A stretch of 64,000 nucleotides of DNA from NCBI GenBank assembly GCA_905178155.1, contig CAJINV010000004.1:5744828-5808827 (forward strand), written 5' to 3'. Made by a program: the position numbers and the translations under genes. The notes under the pieces are model-generated. The model searched no databases and was not told the origin of the DNA. It worked only from the letters and a program-made list of their open reading frames with translations. Positions 42,301 through 52,184 of this stretch are shown here, one piece after another (position 1 is the stretch's first letter; every line of letters starts with the position of its first letter). This stretch comes from Amoebophrya sp. A120 (taxonomy: Eukaryota; Sar; Dinophyceae; Syndiniales; Amoebophryaceae).

Positions 42301-45300
42301 TTAAACGAAGATCGGTGTAGCTTCGTCGGGTGCCGGTTCTTCGAGTCCTTCTCTAATATTATTCCGCCCATCTTCTACAACATGCGCCCGAGTAGACAAA
42401 GCCTCCTGATCTAATATTTCTTCCAGCGGGTTTTCCAGCGTGACTGAATCCAGCAGGTCAAACGTCACATTCGCCGTCCCGATCTGCGCTAACGGCAAGC
42501 CCCAGAAATCCGCGCGGAGGGATTTGCGTCCCTTGACGAACAGGCGGAGGTAGCCGAACGTCAAAAAGCGCTTGGCCGACCAGTTTTGCACCACCTGATC
42601 CTTGTTCGTGTCCAGCCACGCCCCGGCGCTGCCAATCGTAATGTGGGTGGTAGCGAGAAACTTGTTCTTCTTCTCTTCCTGCTTGCCGATAACCTCGACC
42701 CTTGTGTGGTTGAACACCGGCCACGTGCGCTCGTACTCGTGGTAGTGACCGGCCAGGAAGAGGCTCACCCGGTACTTTTTCAGGAGCGGGTCCAGCGCGT
42801 CGGCGAGGTGCGAGCCCACAATGTAGTCCGGCATGAATTTGGAAGAGTCGTAGGCCGGTCGATGGGAGGTGATTATGATCCAGGGGAAGTTCTGCCTTAG
42901 TCTGCTCGTCGTGGTGGATGAGGCTCTTGTGCGACGATCTGCTTCTGATGTGACAACGCCAACAGTTTCCTCTTCATGATGTTGTTCCCCCACCCCACGG
43001 GCCTTCTTCAAATCCTGCTCCAGCCACTGGTACTGGACGGACCCGGGCGTGTAGTCGTGCTCTGAACTGATTTGGATAACGTGCACGTTGGTCATGTCGA
43101 AGCTGTACCAAAAAATGCCGTTTCCCGTCGGCGGCGGGTTCGGGAACCGGTGCACGACCGGAACGGCGCATTCGCCCTTGGAGTCGTTGTTATGGATTGC
43201 AAATATGTTTGGGTCTGGAAGTAGAGTGGAACTTGTAATGCTGTCTGCGGATTCTAAAAATATCTGTGTAGTTGCATGAGCAACAAGAGGACTCGGCTCT
43301 TGGCACGCGGAATGGGCGTTTTTCATGCGTAATTAGCATCAAGAGGCTCTCCAAAAATCTGTGTTGCTAGCACCAGCATCACAGACCTCACGGGTCATGC
43401 AAAATGTGCATGAATAGCCTCGACCCTTCCAGACCCAGACATTTTTGCAGTTGATAGTCGTGGTAGTCGCCCCAGTCCGGGTGGAACCCGAAATCCCGAT
43501 GCTTGTCCGTCCCACGACCGTCGCAGGGGAAATTGAAACTTTCCCCCTTGTTCGGGGTCACCAAACTGGGGTCCTTGCGTATCCCACGAAAAAAGTGCTT
43601 ACAGTTACACCTTTGTAGTCAATGTAGCAACACAAATTTCTCTGCATATGAGTGAAAACTTGTAACGCAGAAATCCTACGGGAAATCACCTATGAAACGA
43701 GGCTCCCATGCATACCCGGGATGACAGTGACAGAGCTCGTCTGTCTTGCTTGGCCTGCAACACAATGTGGAACTGTAACACATTTTTCTTGCGATATTGC
43801 GGCAGTCCGCCCCGGCGGAGAAGTAATCGTACTCGTGGTTTCCGTATGAACTGCAAAAGTATCGCACTCGTATAAATGCATTACAAATTTCCTCAGCATG
43901 AGAACTGCTGTTTTACCTTGAGGACAAGATTTGTAATGCATAAAAGCAATTAGTACGAGTACGATACTTTTGCACAGGATATCCCGATGGACACCATGTA
44001 CGGCATGCGCGCGGCAATGGTGGTCTGGATCTGCGTCTGCCACAGCTTATTCTCTGCAAAAATATCGCACTCGTAGCCGTACTAATTGCAGACACGCATG
44101 ACAAATCGCCTTCCTAAGCGGAAACAGCATTACAAATGCTCTCTGTCATGCTAAGCTAATTTTTTGTAATGCACTTCATACTACTAGCACGATACTTTTG
44201 CAATGCATACAGCTCCCAAATGTAGCCCACCGACCAGGCATAGGCCAGATCGCCGAAGTGCAGCGCGAGACGGGGTGGCGGTGGTTGTGGTCGTGCTGGT
44301 CCTCTCGCTGATGTGCTGGACGATTGTGTTGCTGCAACCACTGCCGTCTTTACAAGTTGTAGTTCCTCGCTAGTGACGACGCCTTGGTTGTTCTTGCTCC
44401 TCTGCAAGCGGTTCGCTCGGTGCTGGCGCTCTTCCTGGCGCAGCAGCAGCAAGGGTGAAACTGACGAAGTGTGCTGTTCTTTTTCTTTTAGGACCACATC
44501 GTATTGCGCCATCAAGTTTCTCAGGTTGATGTTGACCGCGTCCGCCCCGGGCGTGTGCGTGCCCCGTTCGTCGAAGCCCGCTGCCGCGTTGTCGTGATAC
44601 AAACTACCCCATTCCGCCCCGTGGTCTGCGTAGGCCAGGAAGTTCCACTCCGCATCCGGGTCTGGCTGCAGCGGCGTCGTATCAACTGTAAAAGTGTCTG
44701 GGTCTGTGTCTGAACGCCACTCAGACAGGCTCGATAGACGACATGATCATTGGTTGATCGTTGAGAACTCACGATGTGACTACGGTCGAAGTGTAGTACA
44801 CGAGTGAGAACTCGCGATGTGACTAGAACTCACGATGTGTAGTTCTTGCTCTTACCGTAGGTGTAGCACAAGTCGGCCTCTTCGCAGTAGTTGTAGTCGC
44901 TATTCGCATTAGAAGATGCAGAAGTAGAGCTGTTCTTATCGAGAGCATCCTTGATTTGGGATTGGACGTCCTCGATGGTGACAAAAACAGAGCCTGGCTT
45001 GCTTTCGTCCTTGTCTTTTCCAGATTCCGTTTTGTCCCAGTCAACAAGCTCTTTCTCGATTTCTTGCCAGGTCTTCGGTGGTTTTGTTCGTAACCTGCTG
45101 ACTACGGGATCGAAGCACCTCGGCATTCCACCGAGGAGCACTGCTCTCATGCGAGATTCCATAATCGGTCCTTCCGGGCAGGTTTCGGGTAACAAGCGAG
45201 CAAGACGGAACTTCTCTGCTACCCACGCCTCGAGACCCATTTTCTTCGGGTCCCAATTTTCCTGCGTGAGTCTTTGTTCCGTCGTGGTCTTGTCGTACTC

Positions 45301-48273
45301 GGACTGTGACTCGCCAGCCCACCGCTCTAATTCCGTCAAAAGCTTGATGATATCATTTGCGTTGATGCCGTTGCACCGCTGAAGAGCCGCGCCCTTCAGC
45401 TGCTTCTTGACCTCTGCACCTAACGCGTGCAGCTTCTTTGTCTGCACGGGGTCCAGATGGATTTCCTTTCCTTTCATCTTGTCGGCAATTTCTTTCGTTA
45501 CCGCAAGACGCTCTATCTCGCCCTCGACTTTGAATTTCCAGTCTGGATATTCGGTCTTCTGGTCGAGAGTTGGAACCGATGCGCGAACTACTAAATTTCT
45601 AAGCATGGTCTCGGAGAACTGGTCGGATTGAAGCTTGCGCTGCTTCTCGTTCTCGGCTTGTGCGAGACGAGCTTCCTCCTGTTGCTGGTGCAACATTTCT
45701 TTGTGTCGTCGCTCCGTTGCTTCTTTTTCTTCCTTGTGTCGCTTTTCGTCGTCCTTTTTCTTCTTTTCCGCCGCTTCGCGGTCGGCCGTCGCTCTTTCTT
45801 CCGCCGCTTGGCGTGCTTCTTTTTCCGCTTGCATCTGCTCGCGATGCCTTCGCTCCTGCGCGTTGAATTGCTTCTGGAATTGCTGCTGTTGCTGCGCTTG
45901 CTGCGCCTGCATCTGCTGTAGCTGCAGTCTGCTTTGTTCCGCCTGCGCCACCATCATCTGGCTGATCACCATCATGATGTTGGTGTTGTCCGCAGCGCCT
46001 TGTTGCTGCTGCGCGGCGGTTGAGTTTTGTAATGGGCCTCCGCCCAGATTAGGTAAATTCGATGCGGAATAAGAGCCATTTTGATTGAAATTCAAGTTTT
46101 GATTTGTATTGAAATTGGATTGATAATGGGCCTGGAATTGCTGTCCTTGTCCACCAGTACTGCTAGCAGCTGCGTGTTGCATTCCACCAAGACCGGTGGG
46201 TTGCTGCTGCATCCCGACATTCGGATTTTGCTGTTGCGATTGCAAACCCGCATGCTGCTGCTGCAGCAGTCCATCTCCCATGTCGCCAAGAGAGGTGGTG
46301 TCGGGCTGGTGGTGGTCGCTCGCAGCGGGAAAACCCCCGCCAGTACCGGTCGGATCGCCGTCCCCGGTCGCCATGCTGCACCGAGAGATTGGCGATTTAC
46401 TCCCGATGGGTGTGCGTTTTGCTCGTCGGCTCGAGGGTTAGGAGAATGTCTGAACGCCACTCAGACAGGCTCGATAGACGACATGATCATTGGTTGATCG
46501 TTGAGAACTCACGACGTGACTACGGTCGAAGTACAGATTTGCATTGCGTGTAGCATGCGTGTTCGCGTGCAGTGTGTTTGTGTTCTGAGAGCATTCAGCT
46601 CGTGCAACTCCTAAGCCTGACAAGGTTCCAAAGTGAATCGATTGATTGAGGTCGTGCATTAGCATCGGGATTCAAGATGCTTCGTCGTCTAAACACGACC
46701 TGAGTACATCATCATCTTGCACTGAAATGTGCTCAAACAGGAGCTATGGACATCATCATCATCTGATCATCTTCTGTCCAAACGGGACCAAACAGGAGCG
46801 AAAACCTTCAAGGAACATCGGGACTACAGTCGTCCAACAGTCTGGAAGAATCCAACTTGTCATGCTGATTTTGGATTCTAAAAAAATCTATATTGCATGA
46901 GCAGCAAAGAGAGTCCAAGTGTTGCAGTACGGAGACGGAGAGAGCATTTGTCATGCGGAATAGGCATCAGGGAGCCCTCTAAAAATCTGTGATGCTAGGG
47001 CATGCATCACAGACTTGAGGAGTCATGCAAAATGTGCATGACAAAGCCGGCAATCTTCCAGACCCAGACATTTTTACATTTGATACGTCGCGAAGGTAAA
47101 CCAGTCGGATTTCACGTTTTCCGCCTGAAAAACGCGGTACTGGATCGCCGCCGCTGAGGGAAAATGCGGTTCCCAGTCGAGAAGTACAGAATGGAAAAAC
47201 CCGGTGTCACGAAATTGGTTCGGGCCCGTGATGTTGCTGGGGGCGCCACACATGTCGGAGGCCGAGTAGAAGTGGCTGGGGTGTTTCGCGGTGGCGAAGA
47301 CGGATTTAGTAGAGGAGGACGTTGTTGTGCCCGCGCCGCACAACTCCGCGCAGCGAAACTCGACGGTAGGAGGGTGAACTGCAACTTTAGCGCTGTCAAC
47401 ATGAACTGGTTGATCATGCTGTCGTGCTACCGCCTGCACCTGCTGCTGCTGCAGCGCCGTGTTGTACTCCGTTCCGGAATTCCAGGTAGCCCACATGGCG
47501 GAATCGCCCGTCTTCCTTCCCGCGAAAGACAAGTGCACCTGCGTCGGCTCCAGTTTGGAATACTCGAAGGAGATTAGCTCCGATTCCCCGAGGCAGACTA
47601 TGGTCTTGTCGCTAGTCCGACTGTCCTTCATTCCTCGAAAGTAGCGCAGCTGGTACTTGTCACGCATGTTCAACAGGCGGAAAGTGAAGCTCGTGCGGGA
47701 TTTAATATCATCTCCTGTATTTCTGGCGGTTCGTTTGTCGTGTTTCGTCTTCACCTTCACGGGTAAAAAGTCAACGTACTCGTCGTGCTCCGAGTCCGCC
47801 GGGCTGTAGATCCCCACCCAGTCCTCGTCGCTTGTGTCGGCGGTAAGAGCGGAAGCTTCATCAAGCGCCAAGTCATTTGTACTAGCAGTTTTCATGCTGT
47901 TCATGGGTGATGGATTTCTCGGACTCCACTTCACCTCTACCTCGTCCAACGACCGCTTCGGACTGGGATTCTTGATGGTGAACTGAAATTCAGCTTTACA
48001 GGCAGAGGCATCGAGAGGACTGTTCTTCATCTTCTTGTCGGCTTTCTTGCTTTTGTCAAAAAACGGCACTGCGTCTGTGTGCAGGTGCGGAACACCGGCG
48101 GCGCCACTCCAGGGCTCCGTGCGGGGCCGCGCGATGTTGGTTGCCGTGACCACATTGATCACTTGAAATGCACCTGCCATTAGTGAAAAACAAAGCAGCA
48201 GGGGCAGGCTCGACATCAAGTGACGCCCCAGCCGCAGCCGGGACGATATTCCTTGCTGGCGCGCGTCCGTCAT
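42301..48273 (-). CDS. Purple acid phosphatase (metallophosphoesterase)
   Basis: Six exons: 48273-47086, 44679-44210, 44047-43982, 43844-43797, 43579-43457, 43190-42301; about 915 residues. A hydrophobic N-terminal segment (LMSSLPLLLCFSLMAGAF) suggests a signal peptide or anchor. An N-terminal PAP-type domain carries QVHLSFAGRKTGDSAMWATW. The metal-site blocks follow in order: FLAYADHG, HFGDLAYAWSVGYIW, SIGNHEYDY, SHRPAY and GHYHEYERTWP, so all expected ligands are present. Five introners interrupt it, and each excision restores a family-consistent sequence. PAPs are secreted or lysosomal Fe-containing phosphatases; phosphate scavenging is likely but inferred. Intron 1 contains an LTR element. 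Confidence 0.88.
43191..43456 (-). mobile_element. Introner, family B
   Basis: Ends TATCAACTGC / GCAATCCATA. Target duplication ACGAC/ACAAC; excision gives WGDYHDDSKGEC. Confidence 0.75.
43580..43796 (-). mobile_element. Introner, family H
   Basis: About 30-bp imperfect inverted ends TATCGCAAGAAAAATGTG / CACTTTTTTCGTGGGATA. Target duplication CGCAA; excision gives GADCRKDPSLV. Confidence 0.7.
43845..43981 (-). mobile_element. Introner, family A, in the GNHE motif
   Basis: Ends TATCCTGTGCAAAAG / CTTTTGCAGTTCATA. Target duplication CGGGA/CGGAA. Excision yields MVSIGNHEYDY, the consensus metal-binding block. Confidence 0.85.
44048..44209 (-). mobile_element. Introner, family A
   Basis: Ends TATGCATTGCAAAAG / TTTTTGCAGAGAATA. 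Target duplication AGCTG; excision gives GYIWELWQTQI. Confidence 0.8.
44707..44792 (-). repeat. Truncated 3' LTR remnant
   Basis: Matches one end of the 393-bp 5' LTR and begins TGTCTGAACG on plus. The following 40 bp hold three short GAACTC(A/G)CGATGTG repeats instead of the rest of the LTR. Confidence 0.6.
44830..46374 (-). CDS. Gag-like polyprotein of the LTR element
   Basis: 514 residues. The N-terminal 130 are Gln/Asn/Gly-rich. Residues 140-250 are a Gln/Glu/Lys-rich coiled coil (QLQQMQAQQAQQ; RHREQMQAEKEARQ). Residues 270-450 look like a retrotransposon capsid region, with ALQRCNGINANDIIKLLTELERW, EAWVAEKFRLARLLPE and RMRAVLLGGMPRCFDPVVSRL. No CCHC zinc knuckle is present before the stop, consistent with a 3' deletion that removed pol. 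Gag identity is inferred from architecture and LTR context. Confidence 0.6.
   Translation of the reverse strand: MATGDGDPTGTGGGFPAASDHHQPDTTSLGDMGDGLLQQQHAGLQSQQQNPNVGMQQQPTGLGGMQHAAASSTGGQGQQFQAHYQSNFNTNQNLNFNQNGSYSASNLPNLGGGPLQNSTAAQQQQGAADNTNIMMVISQMMVAQAEQSRLQLQQMQAQQAQQQQQFQKQFNAQERRHREQMQAEKEARQAAEERATADREAAEKKKKDDEKRHKEEKEATERRHKEMLHQQQEEARLAQAENEKQRKLQSDQFSETMLRNLVVRASVPTLDQKTEYPDWKFKVEGEIERLAVTKEIADKMKGKEIHLDPVQTKKLHALGAEVKKQLKGAALQRCNGINANDIIKLLTELERWAGESQSEYDKTTTEQRLTQENWDPKKMGLEAWVAEKFRLARLLPETCPEGPIMESRMRAVLLGGMPRCFDPVVSRLRTKPPKTWQEIEKELVDWDKTESGKDKDESKPGSVFVTIEDVQSQIKDALDKNSSTSASSNANSDYNYCEEADLCYTYGKSKNYTS
46447..46839 (-). repeat. 5' LTR of the gag-only element
   Basis: 393 bp with TG...CA ends, next to duplication GTCTG. 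It should contain the element's promoter; none is identified. Confidence 0.55.
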
Positions 48274-49180
48274 CTTGTCCCTCCCGAGCAGCGCAGCATC
48301 AAACTATAACCTGCTCCTATTTTATTTTTGCTCTCGATCGATGTAACTCTGACTCAGAAAAAAACCCATAGCACACACCTTTGTCTACTGAAACATCAGT
48401 TTGGGGAAACTGCGAGTTGTGCTGCTTTGCATCCTACTTCTGACTGTGTAGAGTCAAAAAAAAGCGGAGAGAAAAACAGTTTTACTATTATGCGACGTCC
48501 TTTGCAGAAATCTCGTTTCAGTTGCTACAATCTACTCGTCACCCGTGCTCCTCGTTTCTTCTGTGCGATGGCGATCTCAAGTGGTCTCTCGTCGTGGTAG
48601 GCTAGTTCTTGTTGTCTCATTCATATTCAAACACTGCAGTTCCAGTTTCTGTCAGCTTGGAACACCTTGCTTTGCGTGATTCACGCGAAAGATGAACAGG
48701 GCGCAAGCAATAGGACCACGCGGGTTCTTGTCCCCGCCTGTAGCTAGAAGATGAAAGTACAAGTAGCAAATTCATTTTAGCGGGCTGCTGATGTGCATGT
48801 GCAGCTAGCACTAGTAGTAAGTTCTCACTCAATATTCACTTTTATCAGCTTCCGATGTGCAGTTTGTGTGGCTACAACCTTGGGTTGTTCAGCAATATGC
48901 GTACTATGCCGAGAAGCAAGCTTTTGAAGAGAGCTCAGCATAATTTTTATTTTTTCAATTTGCAATAGTAAAATCAAAAACAAAATTGGAGTCCGTCTGG
49001 TTCGCTTGTGAGGTTGTTTTAAGTCACAAGTTGTGATTTTAAAAAAATAAATTTGTGCTAAAAATTTTATCGGTTTGTGTAAGTTTTGTTCATAAAAATC
49101 ATCATTACATACAGGACTTTAGCGACAACTGCCGTGGAGTTAACATCAACAGCAGGAGCGTCATAGCGACGGGGGCGTGC
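48274..49180. other. Intergenic spacer
   Basis: About 0.9 kb between the phosphatase start and the Cys-rich gene. Holds copy 1 of a 270-bp repeat (48657-48940) and an AT-rich stretch (48945-49110). Confidence 0.5.
48657..48940. repeat. Diverged direct duplication, copy 1
   Basis: Similar over most of its length to 50533-50790 in the same orientation. Shared blocks include AATAGGACCACGCGGG and TTTTGAAGAGAGCTCAGCA. The pair flanks the Cys-rich protein gene. Confidence 0.75.
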
Positions 49181-50009
49181 TTAGGAGTTGTAATGAAACG
49201 AGGGCGGCATCTCTTCTGAGCACCGCAAACCGCGCGACGACCACTTCCCGAAGCAAATCACTTTCCCCCAGTATCCGTTTTCGGTGTGGAAGCAGCGCGC
49301 TGGATTCTCGGCTGAGGCTCCCCCCCAGCCCCAACCCTTGGGCACCCTGCAGAAGCACTCTCCACCCGAGGACAGACCAGTGTCACACCCCCAATTTAAC
49401 CGCCCCAAATTCGTGTTGACCATTTCCACGAGTCCGACGTCGTCGATGGGTTGGTTGGGATACGGGTGTATGAACTGCAAAAGTATCGCACTCGTATAAA
49501 TGCATTACAAATTTCTTCAGCGTGAGAAATAAAATTTGTCATGCGGATTTACCTCTAAGAAAAAAACTTGTAATGCATGACTGCAATTACTACGAGTACG
49601 ATACTTTTGCACAGGATAGGGTGATGCGGATGCGTGGTTGTTAGTGGTTGCCTCTCTTCCAGTTCGTGGGGCGCGTCGTAAAACCAATCCGAAAACCAGC
49701 CCCCACCGGTTTCGGCTGGCTGTTGGGCCTTGTCCTCGGGCTCGTCGTCCCAAAACGAAAACCAGCTCCCATCAGATTGCTTCTCCAACACTGCGCTTTT
49801 CGCCTTCGCGGCATCGCCGTGCTCCTCAGATTTTTCCGGGCCGCGCAGACTGTTGCCACTGGCGGGCTTGGAGTCTCCGTTCGGGAGGGTCTCCAGTTCC
49901 ATGGTGCCTGCCGGGCGGGGGGGGGGTCAATCGCCTTGCAAAGGGCGACTGAACCCCACGCGGCGTTCCAGAGGAAAAACGTCTTCATCATCTCCCACGC
50001 CAACATCAT
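49181..50009 (-). CDS. Putative secreted Cys-rich protein
   Basis: Exon 1 carries MELETLPNGDSKPA (from 49902) through TTTHPHHP; exon 2 (49468-49181) carries PYPNQPIDD and ends FHYNS. Introner A7 lies between. The C-terminal 90 residues contain about six Cys (WGCDTGL, GGECFCRV, ARCFHTEN, VICFGKW, GLRCSEE), suggesting disulphides. Upstream, a shifted frame from Met 50009 encodes a good signal peptide (MKTFFLWNAAWGSVALC). A C10 run at about 49915-49924 separates the frames; one more C in that run would connect them. Family unrecognised; both Trp-rich and Cys-rich. Confidence 0.5.
49469..49618 (-). mobile_element. Introner, family A
   Basis: Ends TATCCTGTGCAAAAG / CTTTTGCAGTTCATA. Target duplication CACCC; excision gives HPHHPYPNQPIDD. 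Confidence 0.8.
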
Positions 50010-51194
50010 ACTTGGAACACGGAAAAGGGGTGAGGTGCGTGGTACTAACACGAGTTGCCCTATACGGTTTGGAATTGAGTGCAAAAATTAAATTTACTCC
50101 GCTTAAATCTGGCACGTGGTGATGCGAGTGATACGTAGATGCTCTGAGTGGAGCTTTATTGTGCTTGACTACCCTTTCCAAGTCCAACGCAAGCCACTCA
50201 TCTCACTGTTGCTGAAAGACCACATGCACTCCACGTCTACGTACCTCTATCACCAGTAGCGCAACTAAAAAATAACACTGCTTACCTCGCCTACCAAATG
50301 GCCACTATGTTAATTTTCAACTCCACGAAGGCGTCAACAATTCTGAATCTGTTTTTGTGCTCTCTCCATCTACTTTGCAAGCCTGTAAATTCACTCACAA
50401 ACCGTCCCGGCCTCGCTCGTCGTCGTCGTGTTTCATCGTTATAAACTATCCAAATCCACCTACACGAATTTTCTGTTGCGAAATTCTTTCGCGCTGTTCT
50501 CTCGGCACTGCTTGTATCGCAGCAACGACGATCACCTTGGAACACCGTACTTTGCCTGATTCGCGACAGATGACTAGGACGCAAACAATAGGACCACGCG
50601 GGTCATTCCCGCCTAAAGCTAGAAGATGACAAGCAGCAAATTTATTCTAGCGGGCTACTGTTGATATGCAGCTAGAAAGCTCTCACCCAATATTTCTTTT
50701 CATCAATTGATGATGTGTAGTTTGTGGTCTTTGGTTGTTCATCGATATGTTGCGTATGCCGAGAGGCAATCTTTTGAAGAGAGCTCAGCAAAATAAAAAC
50801 GATCAAACCGCAGTCAGAAGTCCATACCCGAAAGAGGGCTGTAGCCCTCTTTATTCCTGACAGTACTAATGCCTCTTTATTCCTTAGACAGTAATAGTGT
50901 CAATTTGTTTTCCTTCGACACCAAACGCAGAAGAAGTTTTGCAATTCTTCACCTGTGTCTTCCCTTTATACGCGAGGTTGTGTCAACATCAAACTAAAAG
51001 TAAAACTCTAATATGTAAAAATATGAGTTAGAGTTCCCTATGAGGGCAGTGTGAGTTCATAACAGTATAGTTACTCAAAGACCACGCGGTTGGTCGATAC
51101 CAATCCCGAAGTTTTATTAAAGACCACGTAGGAGGTCATCTAGATACAGAGCAAGCAGGTACTTCTGCCCCATCTGGGTAGCGCAAATACTCAC
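50010..51194. other. Intergenic spacer
   Basis: About 1.2 kb. Holds copy 2 of the 270-bp repeat; the remainder (50800-51190) has short GACCACG-type repeats and no gene. Confidence 0.5.
50533..50790. repeat. Diverged direct duplication, copy 2
   Basis: Partner of 48657-48940, same orientation, with scattered substitutions and small gaps. Confidence 0.75.
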
Positions 51195-52184
51195 TCACGG
51201 GGTGGCTGCGGCATAGAAGTCCTCCGGGGTGCCTGCGTTGCTATTCCCCGCATCAATTTCGGCCTGGAAGGGCGGGGTGGCTGCGTTGCTCTTCTCTGCC
51301 TTAATCTTGGCATAGAACCGTCGGACTTCCCCGAGAAACGCCTGTACAAAATTATTATTTTTTGGGTATGGCTGAAAAGGAGCGACTACAGACTTCTGCA
51401 AGGAGTAAAGAACTCAAGAGTTGTATCTATGATCATGGTTGAGATGATGAAGAAAAGGGTATTTATAAGTACCTTCCCGCGCACGCTGGATCCTCCCGCG
51501 GGACAAAATCCGTCGACGTTCAGGTTATGCATTGCAAAAGTATCGCACTCGTACTGATTGCGTTTATGCATTACAAATCGAAATCTCTTTACCAAGGGAA
51601 ATCCGCATTATTTAGTTTGGAATGCCAAGTGAATTTGTAATGCAATTTATACTAGTACGATACTTCTGCTCTGGATACAGGTACTCGCGCGCCATTTTCA
51701 TCGCACGATTCCAACCGTGAATGTTCTTGAACATTTTTTTTCCGTTTTCACTGACTTTCGCCGACACAATCTTGCCATACTTGTTCTTCCGCAGATCATC
51801 TTTGGTAAGTCCGCCCTGCGTCTTCTCCTTGGACCCAGCCAGCACCTTACGGCGAGCCAATTTTCCCTTGGCAATCTTCGACTCGCGGCCGTTCTTCTTG
51901 GCGCCGCGCTTTTTGGTAGTTTTCATAACCTTCATAGAAGCGGGCTTTTTCACCACCTTCTTCATCGCAACAACAATTTTTTTGTTTTTCGCCGCTTGTT
52001 TCATCGGAGGAACTTTTTTCATAGCTTTTTTCATCGCAGGAACCCGCTTCTCCGCTGCCTTCGCCTTTTTCATAGGTCGCGCGGCGGCATCGGAAGCAAT
52101 AGCCTTCTTCATGGCCTTCTTCATGGCGGGAGCAGGAGCCTTCGCTTTGGCTTTCTTCATCGGAAGAGCCGCCTTCTTGGCCAT
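51195..52184 (-). CDS. DVNP (dinoflagellate/viral nucleoprotein) 1
   Basis: Exons 52184-51678, 51525-51473 and 51341-51195; about 233 residues. Start chosen at MAKKAALPMKK, where the basic AMKKAMKKA repeats begin; the frame is open further upstream. The N-terminus is Lys/Ala/Met-rich. The conserved core is GGLTKDDLRKNKYGKIVS, KKMFKNIHGWNRAMKMAREYLNVDGF and CPAGGSSVRGKAFLGEVRRFY, matching the DVNP pattern. Both the introner excision (ACCTG duplication) and the 131-nt GT-AG intron restore this core. DVNPs package dinoflagellate DNA in place of bulk histones. The tail after the core (SNAATPPFQAEIDAGNSNAGTP) is unusual. Confidence 0.85.
51342..51472 (-). other. 131-nt GT-AG intron of DVNP 1
   Basis: Minus strand GTACTTATAA...TTTGTACAG; joins SSVRGK to AFLGEVRRFY. 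Confidence 0.65.
51526..51677 (-). mobile_element. Introner, family A
   Basis: Ends TATCCAGAGCAGAAGTATCG / CTTTTGCAATGCATA. Target duplication ACCTG; excision gives AREYLNVDGFCPAGG. Confidence 0.8.

Larger units (their letters stand above)
44707..46839 (-). mobile_element. Gag-only, pol-less LTR retrotransposon
   Basis: 2133 bp inserted in an introner with 5-bp duplication GTCTG (44702-44706, 46840-46844). Termini read TG...CA. An 86-bp direct repeat (one mismatch) lies at 44707-44792 and 46447-46532. On minus the order is complete 5' LTR, gag-like ORF, truncated 3' LTR. No protease, integrase, RT or RNase H sequence remains, so mobility would have to be in trans. Confidence 0.7.
44680..47085 (-). 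mobile_element. Introner, family B, split by an LTR element
   Basis: Ends TATCAAATGTAAAAATG / CTTTTACAGTTGATA. Target duplication CGACG; excision gives FATPLQPDPDAEWNF. About 270 bp once the nested 2133-bp insertion is removed. Confidence 0.8.

Noticed and set aside
43845-43981. GT-AG splicing of family-A introners (CCT|GTGC...GCAG|TTC)
   Set aside because: It looks tempting, but it shifts the frame and destroys GNHE here; at 59.4 kb the 3' end is CAA, not CAG.
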